From Gnetum montanum (taxonomy: Eukaryota; Streptophyta; Gnetopsida; Gnetales; Gnetaceae), in assembly GCA_015680685.1 (NCBI GenBank), contig MNCI01023765.1:467264-531263 (forward strand): a DNA stretch of 64,000 nt. Reading direction: 5' to 3'. The notes beneath the pieces are model-generated. The model was not told the origin of the DNA. It worked only from the letters and a program-made list of their open reading frames with translations, and searched no databases. A program made the translations under genes and the position numbers. Shown one piece after another: positions 36,834-47,117 of the stretch (its first letter is position 1; each line of letters opens with the position of its first letter).

Positions 36834-37140
36834 ACTATGGTGTTAAACTAGCACAGAATGTTTGCTATGATGTTAAACTAGCACAGAAGGTCCACTATGA
36901 TGTTAAACTGGCACAAAATGTCCTTAGGCTATGACATTAAACTAACACCCATGACATGGTCCATTATGACCTAAAATTGGTGATCCACTATCCACTACAA
37001 CGTTAAACTAGCACAACAGTCTGCTAGGACCTTAAATTAGTACATCACAGTCTGCCAGGATCTTAAATTAGGTTCATACTCTACTAGGACCTTAAACTAG
37101 CATAGCATGTGGTCTACCAAGACTTAAAACTAGGTTTGCA
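36834..37140 (+). repeat. Boundary motif array, C site 3 (after integrase)
   Basis: About ten copies of a ~30-bp unit such as GGTCCACTATGATGTTAAAC followed by TGGCACA, or TAGGACCTTAAACTAGCATAG. Same place and phase relative to pol as the B array at 28915-29160. Confidence 0.85.
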
Positions 37141-38667
37141 ATTCAGCATCCATAGTTCAACAAACATAGTTCTACGAACAAGTGAGCATGAATACTTCCA
37201 ACCATTTTTCGCCTACTAATACCTCTCAAGCAGGGTGGGGTGGAGCATTGCATTTCTAGAATAAAGTTCACATTGTTAAGAGAAAACCCTTTAGAGCATT
37301 TGTAGCATTACCATCCTTAGCATCTTGCTGACCTTCTAGAGCTATCACCACCATTTCCAATCATCTTGGTTGGAGCTCTCATCATTAGCATCGCTTTCTA
37401 GAGAACCAACGATATTGTGGCCCAACCATACTACTACCATCCTCCATCCCTCACCATTTCCTAGGCTACGAAGAGCATCCAACAGGTTAGCCCCTTGCCA
37501 ATCTATTTGGTTTCCTAGCTCTTATCCTTGGTGAGAACTCTCGAGCATCTACATCGCCAACACCTCAAGCCACTTGGATGCTCACTTCTAGTGTGGTTGT
37601 TCGAGCTTTTGTAGCCTACCACCATCGACGCCTACATTGGCCTTCCTACTTTGAACATTGCATGCACCTGCAACTAACATAGCACTTGTGGTCCTTATAG
37701 TGCCCTTACAAATAGGAGTTCACCTTTATCTCACATGGTGTGGTTGTTTTTTCTTGTTTTCTCTATATTGCATTTATAGGATGAAGCCTCAACGATGATT
37801 ATTCAAAGGTGCTTTTTTCTTGGATGGCAAGTCACCGCATTGCTCTGATGTGTCTGTTTTGACTTGCCAAGCTGCTCAACAGTGCATATCCCTATTATCC
37901 CACTATAACCTATTCACATTTCCCTTTTTACCTTACACTTCTCCTCGCATCCCTTGCAAGCTTCTTTGATGCACATGGCACCCTTCTTTTAGTTAATCCC
38001 AGAACCTATGACAAACGTAACACAACTCGTCCCATGGGGAGCCTTTGTGGGCTAGGCAAAGCCTAAGTAGATGTAATCCAACTCATCCTAGGGAGGAAAC
38101 ACCTATCCTACAAATGCAACACAGTTTCCTCTAAACATTTTGTTGAGCAGCGTGTAGTTTTCCTAGCAATAAACATCTCCTAGTTCTAAAAATAAAAGGA
38201 GGAGAGAAGAGAAGAAAATATTTCAAGAAAAAAAATGGGACACACTAAGTGCCCAATCGAAAAAGAAAAAAAGAAGAGAGTAAGCAAAATTTGTCATTTT
38301 GCAATTTGTCTAACCCTGGATCAACCATCTCACAAGCACTCCAACAAGAGGTCAAAATCCCAGGGGCAAGCTATCTCTACATGTTGACTTCCTCACAAGA
38401 CTCTGATGAGGGATCACGCTTTGGCAACAAGCCATCATGGTGCTGCATCTTATAGTTACATGCACAATGAACATCCTTCCTACTTATTGTCCATCACCTT
38501 AACCTACTCTTTGCCATACTTTATTCCATTAGCACTCTCAAGCATGGTGAAGCATTGTCCGATTGAGCACTGATGAGCAGTATTGGTGTCCTGTTTGCAG
38601 TGGTGTTTTGTATTCTTTATTGACGTCTCTTGGGCCACTCCTCCAGATGTCAACAAAGAGGGGCCAA
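37141..38667 (+). other. Element C 3' untranslated region and polypurine tract
   Basis: No gene seen. It ends with the polypurine tract AAAGAGGGGCCAA at 38655-38667 directly before the 3' LTR, identical to that of B. Confidence 0.75.
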
Positions 38668-40536
38668 TGAAACACCATCAATTTTGGGCTTTTGCATTTC
38701 AATAACAAATTTGTCTAAGTGTCAAAACTTGATAAATTGTTTTCTAAGTGTTGGTGCTACGCTCCCCAGCGTAGCATGCAACAAGGCTTATTTTGCAAAA
38801 ATTTATTAAGTGTCAACAATAGTTGCATGAAAATTTTTCTAAGTGTGTTGCTACACTCTCATTTTGCTTGCTATGCTCCCTTATGTAGCCAATGTAGCAC
38901 ACACTTCCATGCCCAGTTTGCCCAAGTGCCAACCTAGAAATGATCAAGGATTACTTGGGATGAATAAAACAATTCAGCAAATTTTCTATCTCCTAGGTTG
39001 TCACGCTTGCTACGGTCCCCAACGTAGCCAGCGTAGCACATGTTCCAATGGCTAGTTCGCCCAAGTGCTAGGCCAAAGGTTGTCAGGATTGCTTGGGATG
39101 GAAAAAATAGTTCAACAAATTTTCTATCTTTAGGATTGCTACACTCCCTAGCGTAGCCAACGTAGCACATTTTTTAATGCCCAATTTTGCCTAAGTATTA
39201 AGCAAGAAGCTGTCAAGCTAGATCAACATGAAAGGGATATTTAGTAAATTTTCTAACTCCTGAGGTTGCCTCTCTTGTTATGCCCTAGAGCCTAGCCAGC
39301 GTACCATGAAAGAAAACTACAAATTCTATCAAATTTTGCCTAAGTATCCCTACTATGCTCCCTAGCATAACCAATGTTGAAGATCAAAATTGTGCAAAAT
39401 TTGACTAACTGTTGCGTTACGGTCTAAAGCATAGCTAGCTTGATGCTAAAGAAAAGCCTCCGACAACCTCTGAAAGCCTTCAAAACCTAGCATCAACCTT
39501 CATCTTGGCTCTGACATTCCCCTAGCAAGTAGGCTCAGCAATTTGTATATCTTTTGCATCCCCCTTGGTCCCCAAAAGTTGTTCCTATGCTTGACCCTAC
39601 TTGAAAGAGGGGAATACATAGTCTTGGAGCATAGCCTCCAAGTTGCACTATTTTACATTATTTGCAGGTATATTGTAGTCTTGCAAATATCGACACATGT
39701 AGTCTTAGCAGTGTAGTTACAGTTTAGTAGTCTCTAGGGACTCATGGCAATTCTTTAGAGCGTAACACTTTACTACTCTCATGGGAGCGTAGTAGGTCAA
39801 TGTAGCACCATCTACCCTCATGCCACGTGGTGCCCGATCTATATTTTATGCAAACCCTAGGCCTATAAATACCCTAACATTCAACAGTCTAAGGGGTTGG
39901 CAAATTAAAAGAGCATTGAGCATCTTGACTTTCTGAGAATCCCTGGCATTCTCGCACCTAAGCACCTGAGTTTTGCACCTTGGTGCCTCCCAAAACACAT
40001 TCTACCATTGCACCTGCAAAACATAACAATAGCCAACCTAGTAGGTTTAGTCCCCATGGCGACCATCAATTCCACATCCTACGCATCCTAGAGACTATGA
40101 CTACACTGCTACACTACCACTATGCTTGCTTGCACACCGCGTACTGCTCTCACCTCTTTTCCTGTAATAGTTATGCTCCCTCATTTGGGGCAATGCACTT
40201 TTGTTCTCAAGTTTCATTTCATTTCTCTTAGGTATTTAGTGCAACACTTGTATTTTCTCATCGTTTCATACATATCCGCATGTTTACATTGTCGTTCTCA
40301 AGCCGTGACACCATGCTACGCTCTAGCTTAGCTGGCCTCGATGCCCACACATAACACAATATAAACCCCTCTTACATACAGTTGTCTTAACACCATGTAA
40401 GTCCCTGTCTAATTGACAAGACCGTTTAGGACACCTCTTTTCCATTTTCCAGCATGGCCCTCGCATGGATTTGGGGTTAGGTTGTACATCCACCAACCTC
40501 TTGGTGTTTTAGCCACTGACATTTTCGAAAGTCACA
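38668..40536 (+). repeat. Element C 3' LTR
   Basis: About 1869 bp, starting TGAAACACCATC right after the polypurine tract. Its end is placed at GTCACA 40536 by analogy with GCTACA in B, since CTTGGTGTTTT..GCCACYGA precedes both. TATA box TATAAATA at 39864-39871. The U3 part carries ~130-140 bp tandem repeats. The 5' partner lies outside the window. Confidence 0.8.
38866..39273 (+). repeat. Three ~130-140 bp tandem repeats in U3 of the element C LTR
   Basis: Units start at 38866, 39005 and 39134, with a decayed fourth from 39274. Each has GCTACRSTCCCYAGCGTAGC (a hairpin-prone word), then GCCAACGTAGCAC, a GCCCAAGTGC-like segment and AAATTTTCTATCT. A shorter relative lies at 38755-38785. Confidence 0.8.
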
Positions 40537-40672
40537 TTGGCCTTATGTGAAGAAGACATGGTTTTACATGAGAACATGTGTGACTTAAAATATTAATAGT
40601 TTCTAAGAGATAAATCATTAATACCTTTATAATGATTATGTACAATATAATAATCTAGATAACTAGCATCAT

Positions 40673-40689
40673 CCTTGCCAATGGCACCA
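40673..40689 (-). other. Primer binding site of element E (decayed tRNA-Asp type)
   Basis: Minus-strand TGGTGCCATTGGCAAGG, four differences from the tRNA-Asp complement TGGCGCCGTTGCCGGGG. It is one base from the LTR end, as in A and D. Confidence 0.7.
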
Positions 40690-40690
40690 A

Positions 40691-41533
40691 TGATGAGTGA
40701 TGGGTACCCTTACATCCAACCATATGAATCATAAGCATTCACACATGATCTAGTCGAATTCCATTGATGGGACTAGTTATAGCATCTAGATTGTTAAACA
40801 TTAATCACAAGACATTGTCTTTTCACTTATACTAGTGGTAGTTTTGTCATGTATGATTTAGTCCAAAGTGAGGCATATGATAATTGATATTGTTAGGCCT
40901 TGATTACTCCTAGCGATAAACATACTTGAAAATGAAATTTTGTCCTAAGTTTAAGTAATGACAGTGATGTAAATCTACTCTAGCCTAGAGCGATGAGCAT
41001 CCAGTCTTGGCTTACTATACATGTCTTAGGCTCATGTAACCATTATTGGATGAACCAAGCAATAACACTATTGGGATTACCAAATGAGTACACTTAAATG
41101 CTCGAAACCAATTGTACTCATTCTACTTTACTAATGAACAAGAAAGTAAAGTACTTGAAAATGTAACTGATTATACTATGAAAACAATAGAAGCTATGCT
41201 AAGTAAAACAATAAAACTAAGTTGATGTTGCAATGATGAAAAATAATCTCAATCTTCATTTTCGAACATGAATTGTGCCCAAGTACACTTCACTTGAATA
41301 AAGCTTTCGTACAATTGCTCTACACCACACTATGGACATTCATGCTATTGCTAAAGCTACGAAAACAAATTGCAAGAGTCTAACTAAGGATGGAATGAAA
41401 CTTATTTTGATTGTGCACCCAAGTGCTGTGTTTATAGGCAGGCATCCTGCTATATTGGATATTCGATGATGTAGTTTATGCTACAATACTGGATATGCGA
41501 TATTGGAGCTACAATATCGAATATGTGATATCA
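40691..41533 (-). repeat. Element E 5' LTR (minus strand)
   Basis: 843 bp, close in length to the 840-bp D LTR. TATAAA on the minus strand at 41436-41431, with GATATT/GATATC-like palindromic words between it and the LTR start. Confidence 0.8.
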
Positions 41534-41707
41534 TAGTGGACCAAAAATTGACTTTTTCAAACAGATGCGACATAGCATCTACGACATCATAGATGTGATG
41601 TAGCATCTATGACATAGCAGCCAACTGAGATGCACTGACAAGGATGCTACAACGCAAGTGCTATAGCATCTACGATATCTTAGCCAATTGATGAGTCATC
41701 AATAATG

Positions 41708-41990
41708 ATGTGTTAGCTTAATGGTAAGACTCTTATTTTGGTAACTTAAAGTTATGGGTTTGATTTTGGTGGGCAATATTTAGTTATGAAGTTCTAATTT
41801 CAACAATGAGGTGTTAGCCTAGTGGTAAGACACTTGATTTGGAAGCTCCAAGTCATGGGTTTGATTTTGGTGGGTAATGCTAAGTTATATAAAGTTGTAT
41901 GTTGGTGTGTATCTATGTTTCACTTATTTCAGGTTCCAACATCCCCCTATAAAGCTCTAGTTTTACTATGTGTCTTAGGGTTAAATATTG
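41708..41990 (+). repeat. Two tandem tRNA-like SINE heads
   Basis: Copies at 41708-41805 and 41807-41990. Each has an A-box-like word (TAGCTTAATGG at 41714; TAGCCTAGTGG at 41815) and a B-box-like GGTTTGATTTT (41757; 41858), then GGTGGGYAAT and a TTAGTTAT-type tail. This resembles tRNA-derived SINE heads. The B box departs from GGTTCGANTCC, so transcription today is doubtful. Confidence 0.6.
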
Positions 41991-42009
41991 CTAAAAAAAA
42001 TGTTATGGG

Positions 42010-42120
42010 TTCCAACACCTCTAAATTATAATAGTTCAATTAGAACTTTATAACTCAACATTACCCATCGTAATCAAATCCATGACTTGGATCTTTTTAA
42101 TCAAGAGTCTAAACTATTGA
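42010..42120 (-). repeat. Third tRNA-like SINE copy, inverted
   Basis: The reverse complement reads GACTCTTGATTAAAAAGATC then CAAGTCATGGATTTGATTAC and GATGGGTAATGTTGAGTTAT, matching the two upstream copies in opposite orientation. A further 3' fragment of the family lies at 48145-48182 (plus strand). Confidence 0.6.
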
Positions 42121-42289
42121 CTATATGTCTTATGTTCATCTTGCGAAGTAGGATTTAGCCTCTTTTCAGGTAGCTACCTAAGGTCAAATCCACGTTTTGT
42201 TCAAATCAAAATCCAACTATATAATAAAAAAACAATTATTATCCCTTCAAATCAATTTAATTGTTTGGACCCTATTTTGTTATGACAAG

Positions 42290-42425
42290 GCTAAGATAAT
42301 GAGCATAAGCTATAGCTTTGTTGGTTGGCTCACATGCTTTGCAATCTAAGATATAGAGTTCAAAGTCAATACTAGCACCCCATGCTAGCTTGAAGTCATC
42401 TTCTAAGCCTATATAAGGCATGAAC
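42290..42425 (+). repeat. Possible second tRNA-like SINE head
   Basis: TAGCTTTGTTGGTTGGCTCA about 40 bases before GAGTTCAAAGTCAA resembles an A-box/B-box pair of a different SINE family. Single copy here, so weak. Confidence 0.35.
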
Positions 42426-42543
42426 TATTCTAAAAAAAGGCCAGGAGGATGATGATTGTGATATAAAAGATTGACTTACAAAATCATTTTTTTTTTTTTA
42501 AAGTAACATCATTAGCAAATTAAGAATGCTGAGTGTGGTTGTG

Positions 42544-42615
42544 AACCCTAAACTAAATCTTGAAACCCCCAAGTTGGCAGCATAATTTACTTGTATAGTT
42601 GCGAAATTAGGGTTT
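42544..42615 (+). promoter_or_regulatory. Telo-box elements upstream of the KH gene
   Basis: AACCCTAA at 42544-42551 and TTAGGGTTT at 42607-42615 (the reverse complement of AAACCCTAA), with a third TAGGGTTT at 42971 in the first intron. Telo-boxes are common near transcription starts of plant housekeeping and translation-related genes. No clear TATA box precedes them. Confidence 0.45.
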
Positions 42616-42774
42616 ATAGGCTTCTGGGATCAGAGTATCTTATCGCGTCGCAGTTGCAGCGTTGTTGGGTTTATAGGCTCCTCGGCTGGATCGTCTTATC
42701 GCATCCCCGTTGCAGCGTCTTTGTCGTCGGTTTGCGTACGCTTATTCGTGTTCCAATTTGCTGGTCCAATTCAG
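42590..42774 (+). other. KH gene 5' untranslated exon with 57-bp tandem duplication
   Basis: A likely noncoding first exon ends at TTCAG/GTGTCT (donor GT at 42775) and joins an acceptor at 43282-43283 (ATATGCAG), making a 509-bp 5' UTR intron. The exon contains two tandem copies of a 55-57 bp unit (42610-42666 and 42667-42721), each starting GGGTTTATAGGCT and ending GTTGCAGCGT. The 5' end is a guess. Confidence 0.5.
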
Positions 42775-43305
42775 GTGTCTATTCTTATTCATCACCGTTT
42801 TCGTTTTCAATTCTATTTCAATCCCTGAAACACTGATTTCAGGGTGTATTTTGTTTACTCTTTCATTTCTAATTGCAAAGGCATTGTGTCTTACGTTGCG
42901 ACGGTTTTCTTCAATAACAATATCCCTGCTATGTTGTGTAGCTTGCTTCTAAGACGCAACATTTTCGTTCTAGGGTTTATATCATATTGTAAGCGGCTTT
43001 GCGTGTTTCATTTCCAGCTTAGTGTTCTATAGCACAATCAAGCCGCACAAAATTTTTCCTACGAATTTGGCCGGACGTTTGTTGTAATTGTACACAGGAG
43101 TGACACTCTTTTTTAGATGACGAATCGTTCTGGTAGGGAATATTATCATTGCGTGTTAAATCATTGTAAGTTCTGCTAGCTGCATTATATTGAACAGTTC
43201 ACATTACCAGATTGGAAAATCATACATACTCGTCCAATAGTTGTATTGTAAATGTTGACAAATCAGTCTTTAACTATATGCAGTTACAGCGGCGACAGGC
43301 AGGTA

Positions 43306-45883
43306 ATGGAGGGTGGAAACCGGTCATCCGGTAAGAGGTCTCATTCTAAAGCTGGACTGTCAGAAGGCAATAATGCGAAGAACAAAAAGAGAAGCTTCGG
43401 AGGGGACACTGGTCCAGCTGGAATGCCTAGTGAGAATGATACGGTGTACAGGATCCTTTGTCCCGCCAACAAGATAGGTAGTGTTATCGGCAAAGGCGGA
43501 GACATTATAAAATTGCTAAGGCAAGAAACTTGTTCCAAGATCAAGATTGCTGATTCTATTCCAGGTGTCGATGAAAGAGTGATTATTATATTTAGTCCTT
43601 TTAAGAAAAAAGACGATGCGAAGGAGGAGGAGGAAGGGGATGCCGATAATGAAAATGATGACAAGAAACCTTTGTGTCCTGCTCAGGATGCACTTCTGAA
43701 AGTGCATTCAAGAATCATAGAAGATGATCTTGAGGGGTCTTCAGATGAAGAAGATGAAAAGACTCCAACTGTTACTGCACGTCTTCTGGTTCCGAATAAT
43801 CAAATTGGTTGCCTGTTAGGAAAGGGCGGGAAAATTATCGAAAAAATGAGAACCGATACTTGTGCACAGATTCGTGTTATGCCAAAAGAGCACCTTCCAC
43901 TGTGTGCTATGACCACCGATGAACTTGTTCAGGTTTTCTTAAAATCTTCTTCATTATGTATTAATTTCTTTCTCCAATGTTAAACGGCGCGACTTTGTTA
44001 ATCGCTTTTCTTTTTCTAATTGTAAGTTTTAATATTTGCAGATTTCAGGTCATCCAGCCGTTGTGAAAAATGCCTTGTTCGAGATTTCAGCCCGACTGCA
44101 TGATAACCCGGCCAAAAATAAGGTGTCCTTTAATAATGGCCCTCACTTGGGTAGCAGCATTTACGGTCTTCACCAAGTGCCTACGCTTGATCCCAGACTT
44201 AATTATGATTCTGCTTTCACAATGCCGCTGATGGGAGGGTACGGAGGGCTAACTGGTTCAGCATGGCTGAACTCATCCGAATTTCCATATGTTTCTAGTT
44301 TTGGTGGTCCATCTAAAAAAGATGGTGGCCCAGGAAAGGAAGTCATTATTAGGGTATTATGCCCAAATGAAAGAGTTGGTGGTGTTATAGGGAAAAACGG
44401 TAGTACAATTAATCAAATAAGGCAAGAGAGTGGAGCGCGTGTGAAAATCTCAGATGCAGTTTCTGAATGTGATGAAACTGAAATTATTGTATCAGCTTCC
44501 GAGGTTTCCACAATAGCTTTGTTAAGTCTAGTAATCTGCTTTGATGTTTTATTACGGAATTTGTTGGACAAATTTGAATATGAGAAATTCGTTTTTTATT
44601 GTAGTTTATTGATGATCGCATGTCATCAACAATTGAAGCACTACTACAGCTTCAAGGGCGGACTACTCCGAGGTCTGATGCCGATGGGATTATTACCACT
44701 AGATTACTTGTACCTTCCAATCAAATAGGTTGCCTTATAGGCAAAGGTGGCAATATTGTATCGGAGATGCGAAAGACAAGTCGAGCTGACATTCGAATAA
44801 TGTCCAAAGAGAATTTACCAAAGTGTGCATCTGAAAACGATGAGCTGGTCCAGGTAGGTGTTTTTGCATCCAGTTATAACACATGAAGAAACTTTTAATT
44901 TCTATTTTTCTAATGACTTTGACCCATAATTCAAGATATCTGGAGAAGTCTCGTTTGCCAGAGATGCTCTCATACAGATTGCATCGAGACTGAGAGCTAA
45001 AGCTCTCCAAGAAACAGATGGGTCCTCTAAAGCTGGTCTCACCACTTCTAAATCCACCTTAGCCAAAATTGACGGTGGAGCAATGACATCACATTATCCT
45101 AGGCATGATCTGTTTGCAACTGGAGCTACTTATCAGTCTTCTGCGTTGGGGTATACAACAGCTGGTGGACGGCAATCCACTGCTGTTAATTACAATGGTT
45201 TTGGCACATACCCGGTACTGCCCGATGCAATGTTTGAAATGCATTTATATTTCCAACATCGGCTTTCAAAGTTAGGGATCTAATTTCTTATCCATATTTT
45301 TTTGAAACCATAATTTTTAAAACCTGAAGTTTGGTGGGAGCTCATATGATTATATTCAAGGGTATACAGGTGCCCAGCCAAGCGACAGCGGGTATGTTAT
45401 TTAAATTTGTCTTCTTTATAATATTTCATCTCCTAGCAGAATTGTTTTTTATATGTTGATCATTTTGCACTGTTCTTTAGATTATTATCTTTTTTTTTTA
45501 CTTGCTGCTAGGTTTTCATCTGGGCCTCTTAATAGCTTGTCGTCGTCTAGCAGCTTAGAAGTCACTGTTCCAAAAGATGCAGTTGGTGTGGTCCTTGGGA
45601 AAAGGGGTGGTAACCTACAACACATACGAGAGGTAAATAATGTTAGTCTTCCTGAACGCTACGATGATGTTGTTCTGTTTTTACCTAATACTCTCTCTAC
45701 TCGTTTTTTGGGTAGATATCTGGAGCAAAAATCAAGTTGCATGATCCAAGGCCTGGTACATCTGATCAAGTTGTAGAAATATCAGGGACACCAGAACAGA
45801 CACATGCGGCAAGAAGCTTACTACAAGCTTTTGTAGCATCTGGCCAGAATCAGAATACTTATGGTGGAGCACGGGTTTACTAG
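43306..45883 (+). CDS. Five-KH-domain RNA-binding protein (hnRNP K/PCBP-like, plant HEN4-type family)
   Basis: Spliced host gene. I place exons at 43306-43932, 44042-44503, 44605-44853, 44936-45214, 45330-45391, 45512-45632 and 45716-45883. All introns are GT-AG and the phases join cleanly, giving 655 residues. KH domains carry their GxxG loops at residues 62-65 (GKGG), 172-175 (GKGG), 326-329 (GKNG), 409-412 (GKGG) and 589-592 (GKRG). The layout is two KH pairs plus one C-terminal KH. KH1 has an acidic/lysine insert at residues 100-122; an acidic stretch also lies at 139-152. The N-terminus is basic (KRSHSK, KNKKR), perhaps nuclear targeting. The Gly/Ser/Tyr-rich part before KH5 is low-complexity. 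Start chosen at MEGGNRSS, because the upstream in-frame ATG at 43252 lies before the splice acceptor. The small sixth exon (45330-45391) is inferred from phase and composition. The family binds single-stranded RNA in mRNA processing; the exact orthologue is not assigned. Confidence 0.92.
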
Positions 45884-45931
45884 CAGGTGGACTCTGATCT
45901 TTCAGGTTTTCATAGTGTTTGTTGAAATAAA
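45884..45931 (+). terminator. KH gene 3' UTR start and polyadenylation signal
   Basis: Stop TAG at 45881-45883, then AATAAA at 45926-45931 (GAAATAAACATG), a plausible near-upstream element. Further 3' UTR or an untranslated exon cannot be excluded. Confidence 0.5.
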
Positions 45932-46010
45932 CATGCATAACTCCTATATTAGATGAATATGTTGTCTACTAATTTTTGATGTCCTTTAAATTGAATTCTG
46001 CTTTCTGATG

Positions 46011-47117
46011 GCATGTCTTTTCCCATGGTCATTTTCTATATCAACTCTGACAGCCAAGGTCCCTCTGATGCCTGGAGCTAGTGTATCTTGTGGTGAAGCC
46101 TGAGTCCAAACACGAAGACTTTGACGAGCAGGGTAGAGAGAGTCCCTTTCCCATGCTCTGGCACCTTCCTGCTAAGTATATACCAGTTTATCTCAAGGGA
46201 CTCTTGCCTTGAGTTTTGATTTTGCTTTTGGCCAGAGTTTCATGATTTAGCCATGCTTTTCTTGTAATGCACGTGTTTATTCCAAACTTTTCTCAGTTTG
46301 AGAATTGGACTTGGAGCCAAGACCTGCTTTAATAATTGGTTTTAATTACTGTAAAAATTTCATTACCTGGAATTGACTTGGATGGGAATTTTGATTATTA
46401 GATGCCACCTGATTAAATGATAAATCAACTTCATTTGCATTCCTGAATTCGAAAAGTTTCCCAATAAGCAGTTTTTTGAAGGAGAATATCAGTGATCAAT
46501 TCCTTTGTAGTTCATTGCTATTATAGTTTTGCTACACTATTTAGTTTATCCTGTTATCGTAATGCATTTGAGTACACAATGGGTTCAGGTTGAATCTGTC
46601 TCTTTTCTTGCCTAGCATTTCATAATGGTTCTAGGTTAACCTTTCCAGAGGGGCCTGATGGTCATACATTGGCTGTCGTTTATTACGATATCAGTTCTTC
46701 TGTACTGAAAGTGGCGTACTGTTCTATTTACTCTGCAATATTGGAGTGAACATAACATTGGTTTACTGGCATACTTGCATGTCTTTTTCCATGGTTACTG
46801 TTAATATCAAATCTGATGGCTGAGGTCCCTGTAGTGTGCTGGGGCTTGTGCATCTTTTCACTGAGTTCAATCACAGAGATGATGAACAATACTGAGTGAA
46901 TTCTGTGTGCATGCATTGGCACCTTGCCTCTTACCAGCTCAAGTTGATGAACTTCTGCTTTTGATTCCTCATTTGCCAAAGGTTTTGGATTCAGCATTAC
47001 TTATTTTTATCTTTTGGATTTGTTACAATGGCTGTGTTCTTATACAAAATATCTGATTTTGATTACTGTGAATATGTGATGACTGAGAATTGAACTTGGA
47101 TGGTAATTTGAATTTAT
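46011..47117 (+). repeat. Diverged direct duplication downstream of the KH gene
   Basis: 46011-46395 and 46777-47117 align in the same order: GCATGTCTTTTCCCATGG, TATCAAMTCTGA followed by GGTCCCT, TGGCACCTTSC, CTTTTGAT, TTACTGT and GACTTGGATGG. The copies are about 720-770 bp apart. No coding potential seen. This may be duplicated 3' UTR or an unrelated repeat. Confidence 0.6.

Larger units (their letters stand above)
31789..40536 (+). mobile_element. Element C, right segment (pol and 3' LTR)
   Basis: Continuation of element C after the B insertion. It holds a ~55-bp tandem array, one boundary motif, pol, a second motif array, 3' untranslated sequence, polypurine tract and 3' LTR. Together with 6305-13604 it reproduces the full gene order of B. 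Its right end abuts the leader of element E on the minus strand, so C inserted into E. Confidence 0.85.
40537..41533 (-). mobile_element. Element E: 5' LTR and leader, A/D family, minus strand, truncated by C
   Basis: Read on the minus strand, an 843-bp LTR (41533 to 40691) starts TGATATCACATATTCGATAT and ends CACTCATCA. It is followed by a primer-binding-site relative and a leader matching element D (GCTAGTTATCTAGATTA and AAGTCACACA). The leader stops where the C LTR ends at 40536. The rest of E is presumably upstream of the window beyond C. Confidence 0.8.

Noticed and set aside
41708-41880. Functional tRNA genes
   Set aside because: A- and B-box-like words are present but no acceptor or anticodon stems fold convincingly; better explained as SINE heads.
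42591-43032. ORFs of 62-81 codons upstream of the KH coding start
   Set aside because: They lie in the inferred 5' UTR exon and intron, end before the main frame and are not similar to KH proteins.
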